Positions 33,077 through 41,732 of a stretch of DNA of 64,000 nucleotides are shown here, one piece after another. This DNA comes from Thalassotalea sp. G2M2-11. GTDB lineage: Bacteria; Pseudomonadota; Gammaproteobacteria; Enterobacterales; Alteromonadaceae. Position numbers and translations under genes: made by a program. Under the pieces are notes generated by a model, which was not told the DNA's origin, did not search any database, and saw only the letters and a program-made list of their open reading frames with translations. The first letter of the stretch is position 1; every line of letters starts with the position of its first letter. Where the stretch lies: NCBI RefSeq assembly GCF_017168195.1, contig NZ_JADNYL010000001.1:620001-684000 (forward strand), in the 5' to 3' direction.

Positions 33077-34723
33077 ATGTCAAGTCGTCAATCCCTAAAT
33101 AGTTGGAAAAAGTTAACGCAAATGGCGTTAGAGAAAAAGTCGCAGCATATGAATGATTTGTTTGCTAACGATAGTCAGCGTTTTGATAAGTATTCAATTG
33201 AGTTACCTAAGCTGCTATTAGATTATTCAAAAAATTTAATTGACGATGAAACCATGTCAACGTTATTTGATTTGGCAAAGGAATGTGATGTTGCTGGCTG
33301 GCGCGAAAAAATGTTTGCTGGTGAGAAAATTAACAAAACCGAAGATCGAGCAGTATTGCATACCGCACTTCGTCGTACCAACGATGCACCTTTGTTGGTA
33401 GACGGTGAAAATGTGACTGAGAGCGTAAAGCAACAGTTGGCGAAAATGGAAGGGTTTGTTAATAACGTGCGAGAAGGTCATTGGAAAGGTTATTCAGGCA
33501 AACGGATCACAGATATTGTTAATATTGGCGTAGGTGGGTCTAATTTAGGACCACAAATGGTCACAGAAGCGTTGAAGCATTATAGCGATAATAGTGTGAA
33601 CGTGCATTATGTATCAAATGTTGATGGCGCTCAAATTGTTGAAACCTTGCGACCGCTAGAGCCAGAAAAAGTGCTTTTTATTGTATCAAGTAAAACCTTT
33701 ACCACCACAGAAACAATGACAAACGCCAAAACAGCAATGAAGTGGTTAACAGCGGCATCTTTTGATGAATCGTCAATAGCAAAGCATTTTGTTGCTGTTA
33801 CGGCTAATAGTGCTAATGCCATGGCCTTTGGTATTAAAGAAGAAAATATCTTTGGTATGTGGGATTGGGTCGGTGGTCGTTTTTCACTATGGTCGGCTAT
33901 TGGTTTGGCAATTGCATTAGATTTAGGTTTCGATAAGTTCAAAGAACTGCTCGCTGGTGCAGATGAAATGGATCAGCATTTTATTAATGCGCCTTTTGAG
34001 CAAAATATGCCAATGATAATGGCATTATTGAGCGTGTGGAATACCACGTTCTTAGATGCCAAATCTCAAGCCATTTTACCTTATGATCAAACATTGCATA
34101 TGCTCGCAGCGTATCTACAACAAGCTGAAATGGAAAGTAATGGAAAGTCAGTTTCCTGGGACGGTGAAGAAGTTGATTACGCGACAGTGCCGTCAATTTG
34201 GGGAGAATTAGGTATTAATGGTCAACATGCTTTTTATCAGTATTTACACCAAAGTAATAATGTGGTGCCTGCTGATTTTATTGGTTCTGTTGCCAGTGTG
34301 ACACCTGTTAAAGGACATCATGAAACCTTAATGGCTAACTTTTTTGCTCAAACCCAGGCGTTGATGACAGGTGTTGATGAACAGCAAGTCAGAGAAGACT
34401 TAAAAGCCAAAGGTCGTACCCAAGAATATATCGATAAGGTTGCGCCTCACAAAGTGCACAAAGGTAATCGACCTACCAATACCATTCTGCTTAAACGTAT
34501 TGATCCAAGTACACTGGGTCATTTGATTGCCGCTTATGAGCATAAAATCTTTGTTCAGGGGATCATTTTACAAATATGCTCATTTGATCAGTGGGGGGTA
34601 GAGCTTGGCAAAGGGCTTGCTGCTTCAATTCAAGAAGAGTTGGAAGGGGATGCAATATCAGCAAACCACGACTGCTCAACCATGAATCTAATCAATTATT
34701 ATAAGCAAACAAAAACACACTAA
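33077..34723 (+). CDS. pgi: Glucose-6-phosphate isomerase
   Basis: Interconverts fructose-6-P and glucose-6-P. The 548-residue chain has the family landmarks: GVGGSNLGPQM, VSSKTFTTTETMTNA, the signature MWDWVGGRFSLWSAIGL, KGHHETLMANFFAQTQ and the C-terminal DQWGVELGKGLA. It lies divergent from nagR with a perfect operator about 60 bp upstream, so it appears to be part of the GlcNAc regulon: fructose-6-P from NagB-II would reach glucose-6-P and the Entner-Doudoroff or pentose phosphate routes. A strong terminator follows. Confidence 0.96.
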   Translation: MSSRQSLNSWKKLTQMALEKKSQHMNDLFANDSQRFDKYSIELPKLLLDYSKNLIDDETMSTLFDLAKECDVAGWREKMFAGEKINKTEDRAVLHTALRRTNDAPLLVDGENVTESVKQQLAKMEGFVNNVREGHWKGYSGKRITDIVNIGVGGSNLGPQMVTEALKHYSDNSVNVHYVSNVDGAQIVETLRPLEPEKVLFIVSSKTFTTTETMTNAKTAMKWLTAASFDESSIAKHFVAVTANSANAMAFGIKEENIFGMWDWVGGRFSLWSAIGLAIALDLGFDKFKELLAGADEMDQHFINAPFEQNMPMIMALLSVWNTTFLDAKSQAILPYDQTLHMLAAYLQQAEMESNGKSVSWDGEEVDYATVPSIWGELGINGQHAFYQYLHQSNNVVPADFIGSVASVTPVKGHHETLMANFFAQTQALMTGVDEQQVREDLKAKGRTQEYIDKVAPHKVHKGNRPTNTILLKRIDPSTLGHLIAAYEHKIFVQGIILQICSFDQWGVELGKGLAASIQEELEGDAISANHDCSTMNLINYYKQTKTH

Positions 34724-34745
34724 CTTGCGGGTAGTATCGTGCAGG

Positions 34746-34779
34746 TAGGAAGGCTAGTAAATAGCCTTCCTATTTTTTT
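34746..34779 (+). terminator. Terminator after pgi
   Basis: An 11-bp perfect stem TAGGAAGGCTA / TAGCCTTCCTA with loop GTAAA is followed by a T-run. It separates pgi from the receptor gene. The rest of the 361-bp gap (to 35084) is AT-rich and holds two NagR sites near its downstream end. Confidence 0.92.
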
Positions 34780-34990
34780 ATCTGTCGATGGAATATTATT
34801 CATTTACTGTTAATAATTACACTGATTTAGTGTATAAAAATAGCATTTATTCCATAAGTTCTCGCGATTGAGGAAAAATTAAACATTTAAATTATCAAAT
34901 ATAACAAATGGTTATGCTTGGTTTGTCGATAAAATTGTTTTGAAGTATAGCCAATAGTTATTTTTTTGTGTATGGTTTTACTTAACCTAA

Positions 34991-35004
34991 TGACAGCGTT
35001 GTCA
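34991..35004. promoter_or_regulatory. NagR operator 1 of the receptor gene
   Basis: TGACAGCGTTGTCA differs from the perfect palindrome by one base. Its centre is 22 bp from the next site, about two helical turns, so both could be bound on the same DNA face. Confidence 0.8.
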
Positions 35005-35012
35005 TAAAAATA

Positions 35013-35026
35013 AGACAGCGCTGTCT
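35013..35026. promoter_or_regulatory. NagR operator 2 of the receptor gene
   Basis: AGACAGCGCTGTCT is a perfect palindrome (16 bp counting the flanking A and T) that ends 59 bp before the receptor ATG. Confidence 0.8.
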
Positions 35027-35084
35027 TCATAAAGGTTATAAAAATATAACTATGTATTTAATAAACGTGTGTAAGGGAAAGTCG

Positions 35085-37676
35085 ATGTCATCTAAATTAT
35101 TTAAAAAAGGCGTCTTAGCGAGTTCTATCGCTATGGTTCTTGCTGGTGGTGCTGCACCATTTGCAATGGCTGAACAAAACGCTGCTGATCAAGAAACAGA
35201 AGTTATTGAGGTTAGAGGCTTACGGGGTAGCCTTAAAGCCAATGTTAACGCAAAACGTTTTTCTGATAGCGTAGTAGACGTAATCAGTTCTGAAGATATT
35301 GGTAAATTTCCAGATAAAAACGTCGCTGAATCACTAGCGCGTATTCCTGGTGTAACCATCCAACGTCAATTCGGTGAAGGTTCATCGGTATCAATTCGTG
35401 GTGCGGGTGCTGAATTTACTAAAACAACGTTAAATGGTCAAAATGTTGCGTCTACTGGCTGGTTTGTACTTGAGCCTGCTAGACGAAGCTTTAACTATGA
35501 ATTACTACCTTCTGAAATTGTTGGTGATTTAGAAGTTTATAAGTCTTCTCAAGCTAATTTAATTGAAGGTGGTGTCGGTGGTACTGTTATTGTAAACACA
35601 CGTACACCTTTAGAATTAGATGCCAATACATCATATGTTTCTGTTGAAGCGATGCACTCTGATGATTCTGGTTCTACAGATCCGCAACTTTCAGGTATGT
35701 ATAGCTGGAAAAATGATGCAGAAGATTTTGGTATCATGGTTTCGGGTGTCTCACAAAAACGTGATTTGCAACGCCAAGGTAATGAAGCGTTTTGGGAATG
35801 GGGTGCAGGTCCTGTAGCTTTTGAACAAGAGCGTAAGCGTCAAGCTTTAACTGTTGCATTAGAATGGGCACCAACAGAGAACCTATCTTTTGTATTAAAT
35901 GCAATGGATATGGAGATGGAAGCTAATAATACCAACTACGCGTTATGGTTGACTCAAGGTGATACTTCTTGGTCAGGCAATACTCCTGAGCAATGTTTAG
36001 GTGGTGACTGTAGTGGTGACAATCGTGGTACTGCTGTTAAAGGACAATTAGCGTCTGGTTTCTATCAAGCTCGCCCACGTGAAGCAACGATGAATTCAGA
36101 TTTAGTTGATTTAAAAGCGACATACGAAGCTGATGACTTTACATTAGAAGTACAAGTTGGTGATACCAATTCTAGTGGCGGCACTGATTTTGAAATGGTG
36201 GTTGATGATGGGGTAAATACACCAATTGTTGATGGTGGTTATGACTTCACCAATGGTAACCAAACTTGGTCGCTGCCAAATGGTATTGGGGGTCAGTCAA
36301 TGGCTGATTATGACCCAGGTTCATTGGCAATGGGCACAGGTTCTACATTTAATAAAACGCCTAAAACAGATGAAGAGTCTTATTTCCAAGTTGATTTACA
36401 ACTTCCTTTAAATGGCGATTTCATTTCAAGTGTTGAACTAGGTGCTCGTTACGGTGATCACAATACAAGATCTCGTCAGTTTTATTTCGATCAACGAGAA
36501 GGGTTCGATCCGGTAATATCAACCTCTGGTTTAAGAACAGGTACTGTTGATGTAGGTGATGGTAACTATCAGATTTCTAAGTTTGACGTGAATGCACTTA
36601 AGGAATGGGCGAAAGCAAGTATTGTCGGTCAAACTGAAGAGTTAGGTTCATACAGTGAAATCGATGAAACAAACAAAGCCGTTTATGTGATGGCGAACTA
36701 CAGTGGTGAAAACTACCGTGGTAATTTTGGTGTTCGTTATGTGAAAACTGATGCGACTTCTACTTACTATACTGAAGGTGTTAAGACTTCAACAGATGGT
36801 GGTTATTCTGAAGTCCTACCTAGTTTTAACTTAGCTTATAACTTAGCCGACGATGTTATTTTACGTGTAGCAGCAGCTCGCACTATTGCCCGCCCACAGT
36901 ACAATGATATGTATGTAAACCCAAGTGCAGTTGGTGGTAATGATGATTTAGATGACAACCAATTTTGGATTGTTGGTAATGTTGACTTAGACCCGTTCAT
37001 GGCAGATCAATTTGAAGCAGGCGTTGAGTGGTACTTTAATGAAAGTTCTTTACTATCAGCTACTGTGTTTATGAAGAATGTCTCTAACTTCATCTCGATT
37101 GAGTCATACCATGCAGACTCTTCAACGATAGATTATGATGGTCTAAGACCTGAAGAAGCGGCAAAAGGCTGGACGGTACAAGAGAAATTCAATGCCAAAG
37201 ACGGTGAAGTACGTGGTCTCGAGTTACAGTATCAACAAGACTTTGATAATGGCTTTGGTTTGATGGCTAACTACACGTACACTGATGCCACAACAGGTGC
37301 TGAAACATTTGGTGATGGTAACGGTTGGTTATCTGACAGCTCTGATCATGTGTTCAACGCTTCAGCATTTTATGAAAATGATGACTTCTCTGCGCGTATT
37401 TCATATAACTACCGCAGCGAATATATGCTTCGTGAAGAAGGTGCCTACGGTAACCGTTTACATGATGGCTTCGGTACGCTTGACTTAAGCGGTGTGTATC
37501 ACGTAAATGAAATGGTTGATGTGAAGCTTGACGTTGTTAACTTGACGGGTGAATCATCTGAGCAGTTCGGAAACAATGCTATGCAAACTAATGCAAGTGG
37601 TTTTGCTGATGGATTCCCATTGTATGCATATGAAATGGCTACGCGTGTGATTGCAGGTGTAAGCGTTAAGTTCTAA
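35085..37676 (+). CDS. TonB-dependent receptor, probable chito-oligosaccharide uptake
   Basis: Outer-membrane active transporter of 863 residues, in the TonB receptor class common in Xanthomonas/Caulobacter/Alteromonas carbohydrate loci (TIGR01782-like). A signal peptide ends near PFAMA. The TonB box region is ETEVIEVRGLRGSL; the plug has DKNVAESLARIPGVTIQR and VSIRGAGAEFTKTTLNGQ. The 22-strand barrel ends in a terminal Phe (VIAGVSVKF). The frame is open upstream, but ATG 35085 follows AAGGGAAA at a good distance and opens the signal peptide. Two NagR operators upstream and the following catabolic genes suggest chitin oligosaccharides or GlcNAc as ligand. No SusD-like partner is present. Confidence 0.92.
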   Translation: MSSKLFKKGVLASSIAMVLAGGAAPFAMAEQNAADQETEVIEVRGLRGSLKANVNAKRFSDSVVDVISSEDIGKFPDKNVAESLARIPGVTIQRQFGEGSSVSIRGAGAEFTKTTLNGQNVASTGWFVLEPARRSFNYELLPSEIVGDLEVYKSSQANLIEGGVGGTVIVNTRTPLELDANTSYVSVEAMHSDDSGSTDPQLSGMYSWKNDAEDFGIMVSGVSQKRDLQRQGNEAFWEWGAGPVAFEQERKRQALTVALEWAPTENLSFVLNAMDMEMEANNTNYALWLTQGDTSWSGNTPEQCLGGDCSGDNRGTAVKGQLASGFYQARPREATMNSDLVDLKATYEADDFTLEVQVGDTNSSGGTDFEMVVDDGVNTPIVDGGYDFTNGNQTWSLPNGIGGQSMADYDPGSLAMGTGSTFNKTPKTDEESYFQVDLQLPLNGDFISSVELGARYGDHNTRSRQFYFDQREGFDPVISTSGLRTGTVDVGDGNYQISKFDVNALKEWAKASIVGQTEELGSYSEIDETNKAVYVMANYSGENYRGNFGVRYVKTDATSTYYTEGVKTSTDGGYSEVLPSFNLAYNLADDVILRVAAARTIARPQYNDMYVNPSAVGGNDDLDDNQFWIVGNVDLDPFMADQFEAGVEWYFNESSLLSATVFMKNVSNFISIESYHADSSTIDYDGLRPEEAAKGWTVQEKFNAKDGEVRGLELQYQQDFDNGFGLMANYTYTDATTGAETFGDGNGWLSDSSDHVFNASAFYENDDFSARISYNYRSEYMLREEGAYGNRLHDGFGTLDLSGVYHVNEMVDVKLDVVNLTGESSEQFGNNAMQTNASGFADGFPLYAYEMATRVIAGVSVKF

Positions 37677-37703
37677 AACTGTTTCAGTTTGACTTCTAAT
37701 GGA

Positions 37704-37730
37704 GGGGAAGTAATTTACTTCCCCTTTTTT
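37704..37730 (+). terminator. Terminator after the receptor gene
   Basis: GGGGAAGTA / TACTTCCCC form a 9-bp stem with a 3-nt loop followed by six T. It would make the SapC-halogenase genes depend on read-through or their own promoter; no operator copy is seen between 37731 and 37826. Confidence 0.85.
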
Positions 37731-37826
37731 ATCTGTAAGTTTTTATTTTGTTGACTAAAAGCTAACCTATCAGATAGCGTAAACGGTTAATGCATCCTTA
37801 AACTTTATTCTCCATTGAGGAATTTC

Positions 37827-38528
37827 ATGTCTAATTCAATTAAGCCTGTTAACTTTGAAAACCATCAACACCTTAAAGTTAAATCAAGTAATGATTATCG
37901 TCACGCTGAAAACCAGCAAGTTGTTCCTGTCATTGTGCATGAGTTTTCACCAGCAAGTGCTGAAATGCCCATTCTATTTGTGAAAAACAGTGAAACAGGG
38001 GAGTTTCAGTCGGTTGCTATGCTTGGCTTAAAACCGGGTGAAAATGTATTTTATCAACTGGGTAAATGGCGTGGCCGTTATGTGCCTGCGATTATTACTC
38101 ACCATCCTTTTGCCTTGGTGCCTTCTCAAAATGATGAAACTCAGCTTCAGGTCGTCATTAAAGAAGATAGCCACCTTGTCTCTGATCAAGAGGGTGAGTC
38201 ATTGTTTGATGCTCTAGGAAATGAAACTGAATACATGACCAAGCGAAAAAATGCGATAGGGCGGTACTATGAGAATAGTCAAATTACTCGTTCGTTTATC
38301 GATAAAATTAGTGGCTTAGGTTTACTTAAGGAAAAAAGCCTAACACTTGATTTAAACGGTGAAAAAGTTGCATTAAATGGTGTATACATGGTGGATGAAA
38401 AAGCGCTGAATCAATTAAGTGATGCAGACTTTTTATCATTGCGAGAAAAAGGCTTCTTAGCCCCCATTTATTGTCATTTAAATTCAACGCACCAGTTAGC
38501 GAATATCGCTGCATTAAAAACAAAATAA
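37827..38528 (+). CDS. SapC-family protein
   Basis: A 233-residue cytoplasmic-looking protein without signal peptide or membrane segment, of the SapC family (PF07277). Typical segments are VPVIVHEFSPASAEMPILFVKN near the N-terminus, WRGRYVPAIITHHPFAL in the middle and a C-terminal SLREKGFLAPIYCHLNS. The name comes from an S-layer-associated Campylobacter gene, but the biochemical role is not established. In marine gammaproteobacteria, Caulobacter and xanthomonads such genes often sit next to TonB receptors and tryptophan-halogenase homologues, as here. ATG 37827 follows TGAGGAA and is preferred to an upstream TTG at 37815. Confidence 0.85.
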   Translation: MSNSIKPVNFENHQHLKVKSSNDYRHAENQQVVPVIVHEFSPASAEMPILFVKNSETGEFQSVAMLGLKPGENVFYQLGKWRGRYVPAIITHHPFALVPSQNDETQLQVVIKEDSHLVSDQEGESLFDALGNETEYMTKRKNAIGRYYENSQITRSFIDKISGLGLLKEKSLTLDLNGEKVALNGVYMVDEKALNQLSDADFLSLREKGFLAPIYCHLNSTHQLANIAALKTK

Positions 38529-38550
38529 ATTATCCTGTAATCAGTGTTAT

Positions 38551-40086
38551 ATGGGCAGTATCAATATGAATGATAATCAAGTTAAGTCTATTGCTATAGT
38601 TGGAGGCGGCTCATCTGGCTGGATGACTGCTTTGTATTTAAATAAGTTATATAACCATACCACGCAAAACGTTGAAATCTCTCTCATTGAAAGTCCCAAT
38701 GTACCAACCATTGGTGTAGGTGAAGCGACGGTTCATAGTATTCGGTATTATTTTGCCGCGATGGGATTAGATGAAAAGGAACTGTTAAAAGAAACGAATG
38801 CTACTTTTAAAAACGGTATCTTGTTTCGCAACTGGATGAAGCCTAACCAGGATGGTTCCATGCATGAATATTTTCATTCTTTCGAACAACAAAACATTGC
38901 CAATATTCATGATATCTCAAGTGCTTGGTTATTAGATAAAAAGCATAATCAACAGTCTTATGATGATGCGGTTTCTGTGTCATCTCATTTAATTAAAAAG
39001 GGGCTGGGGCCTAAAAATATTAACTCAAGACCTTATGAAGGCATTGTACCTTATGGTTATCATTTAGATGCGATTAAAATGGCTGCCTATATGACCAAAG
39101 TTGGGGTAAAAGCCGGTATCAAGCATATCAAAGCCACAGTGACAGATGTTGAAATAGTCAATGGTAATATTGGGGCTGTTCATACTAATTTGGGAAGTCA
39201 TGCTGCCGATGTGTTTATTGACTGTACTGGTTTTAAAGGGCTGTTAATCAATAAACTTAAATCAAGAGAAAGTAACTGGCAGTCGTTTGAGCAAGCTTTG
39301 CCCTGTAATAAAGCCGTTGCCGTACAGGTGGAATATCCTGACAGTGAATCTCCCAAGCCGTACACAGAGGCAACTGCATTAAGTAATGGTTGGGCTTGGG
39401 AAATTGATTTAGTCAATAGACGAGGAACAGGCTATGTCTATGATGGTAACCGCTTGACCGAAGAACAAGCTCAACAAGAGTTACTTGAATATCTCGGACA
39501 GGATAAAAAGGTATTAAAAACGGTTCATATTGATATGCAAGTGGGTTGCCTGAAAGAATTTTGGGTGGGTAACTGCATTGCTATTGGTCTTTCTGGAGGC
39601 TTCATTGAGCCGCTGGAATCAACCGGATTACATTTAATCAATGCGAGTGCTCGATTATTGGGTACCCACCTTACCTCAAAACAAGTTCCTCAATCTGTTC
39701 GTGATTCTTATAACACAATTATGAATGGTACATATGAAGATCTTAAGCAGTTTATCGTCTTACATTACTGCTTAACTGACAGAGACGATACCGAGTTTTG
39801 GCGTGAAGTTGCACAATCAGCAAAATATTGTACGGGCTTAGAACAAAAAATAGCTACTTGGAAAAGTAAAGTTTGTGAATACATGGACTTAGCTGGTGGT
39901 TATATCACCATGTTTTCTGATGAAAATTACCGAGCGATTTTATACGGCATGAAGCATTATCCTGAGCTACACCTTAACGCGGATAAAGAAGAAAATAAGA
40001 AAATATATGCTGAGTTTGATCGCAGACTATCTCAAGTGATGAATGCGGCAATGTCGCATCAAGATTATTTAGCACAACTTAAGTAG
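38551..40086 (+). CDS. FAD-dependent tryptophan-halogenase homologue 1
   Basis: A 511-residue flavin-dependent halogenase-family protein (PF04820). The FAD-binding motif is IVGGGSSGW (near residues 16-24), and GVGEATV follows. The lysine equivalent to catalytic Lys79 of PrnA is present in NATFKNGILF (about residue 87). The Glu and Ser of the active-site segment FIEPLESTG are also kept. The diagnostic WxWxIP motif reads W-A-W-E-I-D, so Pro is replaced by Asp. The start is ATG 38551 or ATG 38566. It lies 22 bp after the SapC gene and 17 bp before a second homologue. The substrate is unknown; the GlcNAc-locus setting makes free tryptophan unlikely (inference). Confidence 0.88.
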   Translation: MGSINMNDNQVKSIAIVGGGSSGWMTALYLNKLYNHTTQNVEISLIESPNVPTIGVGEATVHSIRYYFAAMGLDEKELLKETNATFKNGILFRNWMKPNQDGSMHEYFHSFEQQNIANIHDISSAWLLDKKHNQQSYDDAVSVSSHLIKKGLGPKNINSRPYEGIVPYGYHLDAIKMAAYMTKVGVKAGIKHIKATVTDVEIVNGNIGAVHTNLGSHAADVFIDCTGFKGLLINKLKSRESNWQSFEQALPCNKAVAVQVEYPDSESPKPYTEATALSNGWAWEIDLVNRRGTGYVYDGNRLTEEQAQQELLEYLGQDKKVLKTVHIDMQVGCLKEFWVGNCIAIGLSGGFIEPLESTGLHLINASARLLGTHLTSKQVPQSVRDSYNTIMNGTYEDLKQFIVLHYCLTDRDDTEFWREVAQSAKYCTGLEQKIATWKSKVCEYMDLAGGYITMFSDENYRAILYGMKHYPELHLNADKEENKKIYAEFDRRLSQVMNAAMSHQDYLAQLK

Positions 40087-40103
40087 CTGGACAGGTAGAT
40101 GTG

Positions 40104-41666
40104 ATGAATCAAAGTGTTGAAATAAAGAAAATCGTCATCGTCGGTGGCGGCACTGCGGGGTGGCTTGCAGCTAACCACCTAGCTAAAAACTTGCTCACTG
40201 AAAAAGCTGATAGCGTTCAAATAACGCTAATTGAATCACCTAATATTCCAACTATTGGTGTCGGTGAAGGAACTGTGCCTATGATGCGCCAGTCGTTGCA
40301 ACACCTAGGTATTAGTGAAACTGAATTTATCGTAGAATGTGATGCTACGTTTAAACAAGGGATCAAGTTTGTTGATTGGGTGAATAACCCTGTACAGAAT
40401 GAGCCAAATTATTACCATCATATTTTTGACTATCCACATCAGCCGGGATTTAACTTAACGCCTTATTGGATACAAGACATTAAAAATACAGGCAAAAGTT
40501 ATGTCGATAGTATTTCGATACAAGGAAGATTGTGTGATCTTGGTTTAGCTCCGAAAACAATTACCACCCCAGAATATCAAGGAGTGGCTTCATATGGTTA
40601 CCACTTAGACGCCAGTAAGTTTTCAGCGTTATTAACCAAGCATGCAGTGGAAAAACTGGGGGTTGAACACATCAAAACGGAAGTTTGTGATGTGATCATG
40701 CATAAAAATGGCGATATTCACTCAGTTGTTACCGATACCCATGGTGAAATCGTTGCGGACTTTTTTATTGATTGTACTGGCTTTAAAGCGATGTTGATCG
40801 GGGATAAGCTCAATGTTGCTTTTAAAGACAAAAGCGATACTTTATTTGTTGATCATGCTGTCGCCATTCAAGTACCTTACCCTGAAAAAAATGCTGATAT
40901 TGCTTCATCGACTATCTCTACTGCACTTAGTTGTGGTTGGGTATGGGATATTGGATTAAAAGAACGCCGTGGAGTCGGTCATGTCTATTCGTCAAATCAT
41001 ATTAGCCATGAGCAAGCAGAGCAGCAATTAAGGGATTATATTGGGCCGATAAGTGAGAATATTGACAGTCGACGCATCCCAATGAAGATCGGTTATCGTG
41101 AAAAATTTTGGCATCAAAACTGTGTCGCTTTAGGGTTGGCACAAGGCTTTGTTGAGCCGTTAGAAGCGACTGGATTATTGGTGTTCGATGCCACGGCAAA
41201 AATGTTAGCTGAGCAGTTTCCGAGTAGTAAGCTGGATATGCCACTTATTGCCAAACAGTTTAATATGCGAGTTTCGGCTACTTGGGAAAATGTCATTGAT
41301 TTTGTCAAAGCACACTATTGCCTGTCAAAGCGAACTGATAGCGATTTCTGGCGAGATAATCGAAATGCAGAAACGATTCCAGAGACCTTGCAAGAAAGGT
41401 TAGCTAGGTGGCAATATCAGCCACCATCGGCATATGATTTTGCCAGTAAATACGATATTTTTAATGTCGAAAATTATCAGTACATACTCTATGGAATGGA
41501 CTTTGATACGGATTTATCGCATTTTTCAGCAAGACTGAACCAAAGTAAAAATGCCAATGCGATCTTTTCTACAATACAAAGTCATACCAATACAGCGGTA
41601 AATAAGTTACCTAAACATAGAGAATTGCTAGATAAAATTTACCAGTATGGCTTACAAAAACAATGA
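40104..41666 (+). CDS. FAD-dependent tryptophan-halogenase homologue 2
   Basis: A 520-residue paralogue of the preceding gene. It has the FAD motif IVGGGTAGW, GVGEGTVPMM, and the catalytic-type lysine in DATFKQGIKFVDW (near residue 84). The active-site segment reads FVEPLEATG: the Glu is kept but the Ser next to it is Ala. The WxWxIP motif is W-V-W-D-I-G, so Pro is replaced by Gly. ATG 40104 (after AGGTAG) is chosen over the GTG at 40101. It is probably co-translated with homologue 1. The two are clearly diverged, which suggests different substrates or a heteromeric enzyme rather than a recent duplication. Confidence 0.88.
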   Translation: MNQSVEIKKIVIVGGGTAGWLAANHLAKNLLTEKADSVQITLIESPNIPTIGVGEGTVPMMRQSLQHLGISETEFIVECDATFKQGIKFVDWVNNPVQNEPNYYHHIFDYPHQPGFNLTPYWIQDIKNTGKSYVDSISIQGRLCDLGLAPKTITTPEYQGVASYGYHLDASKFSALLTKHAVEKLGVEHIKTEVCDVIMHKNGDIHSVVTDTHGEIVADFFIDCTGFKAMLIGDKLNVAFKDKSDTLFVDHAVAIQVPYPEKNADIASSTISTALSCGWVWDIGLKERRGVGHVYSSNHISHEQAEQQLRDYIGPISENIDSRRIPMKIGYREKFWHQNCVALGLAQGFVEPLEATGLLVFDATAKMLAEQFPSSKLDMPLIAKQFNMRVSATWENVIDFVKAHYCLSKRTDSDFWRDNRNAETIPETLQERLARWQYQPPSAYDFASKYDIFNVENYQYILYGMDFDTDLSHFSARLNQSKNANAIFSTIQSHTNTAVNKLPKHRELLDKIYQYGLQKQ

Positions 41667-41693
41667 GGCTGAATAGGTAGGTTTATTCAAACA

Positions 41694-41732
41694 TTATCAG
41701 GTATCCCCTGCTTTTAAGCGGATACCTGATAA
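41694..41732. other. Long perfect hairpin at the convergent gene ends
   Basis: Arms TTATCAGGTATCC (41694-41706) and GGATACCTGATAA (41720-41732) pair perfectly over 13 bp around a 13-nt loop. The hairpin spans the stop codon and last codons of the sulfotransferase gene, convergent with halogenase 2. Neither strand has a following T-tract, so a simple intrinsic terminator is not certain. Confidence 0.65.

Noticed and set aside
37827-38528. Peptide ABC transporter permease SapC
   Set aside because: The name is shared, but this protein has no membrane segments and matches the unrelated S-layer-associated SapC family.
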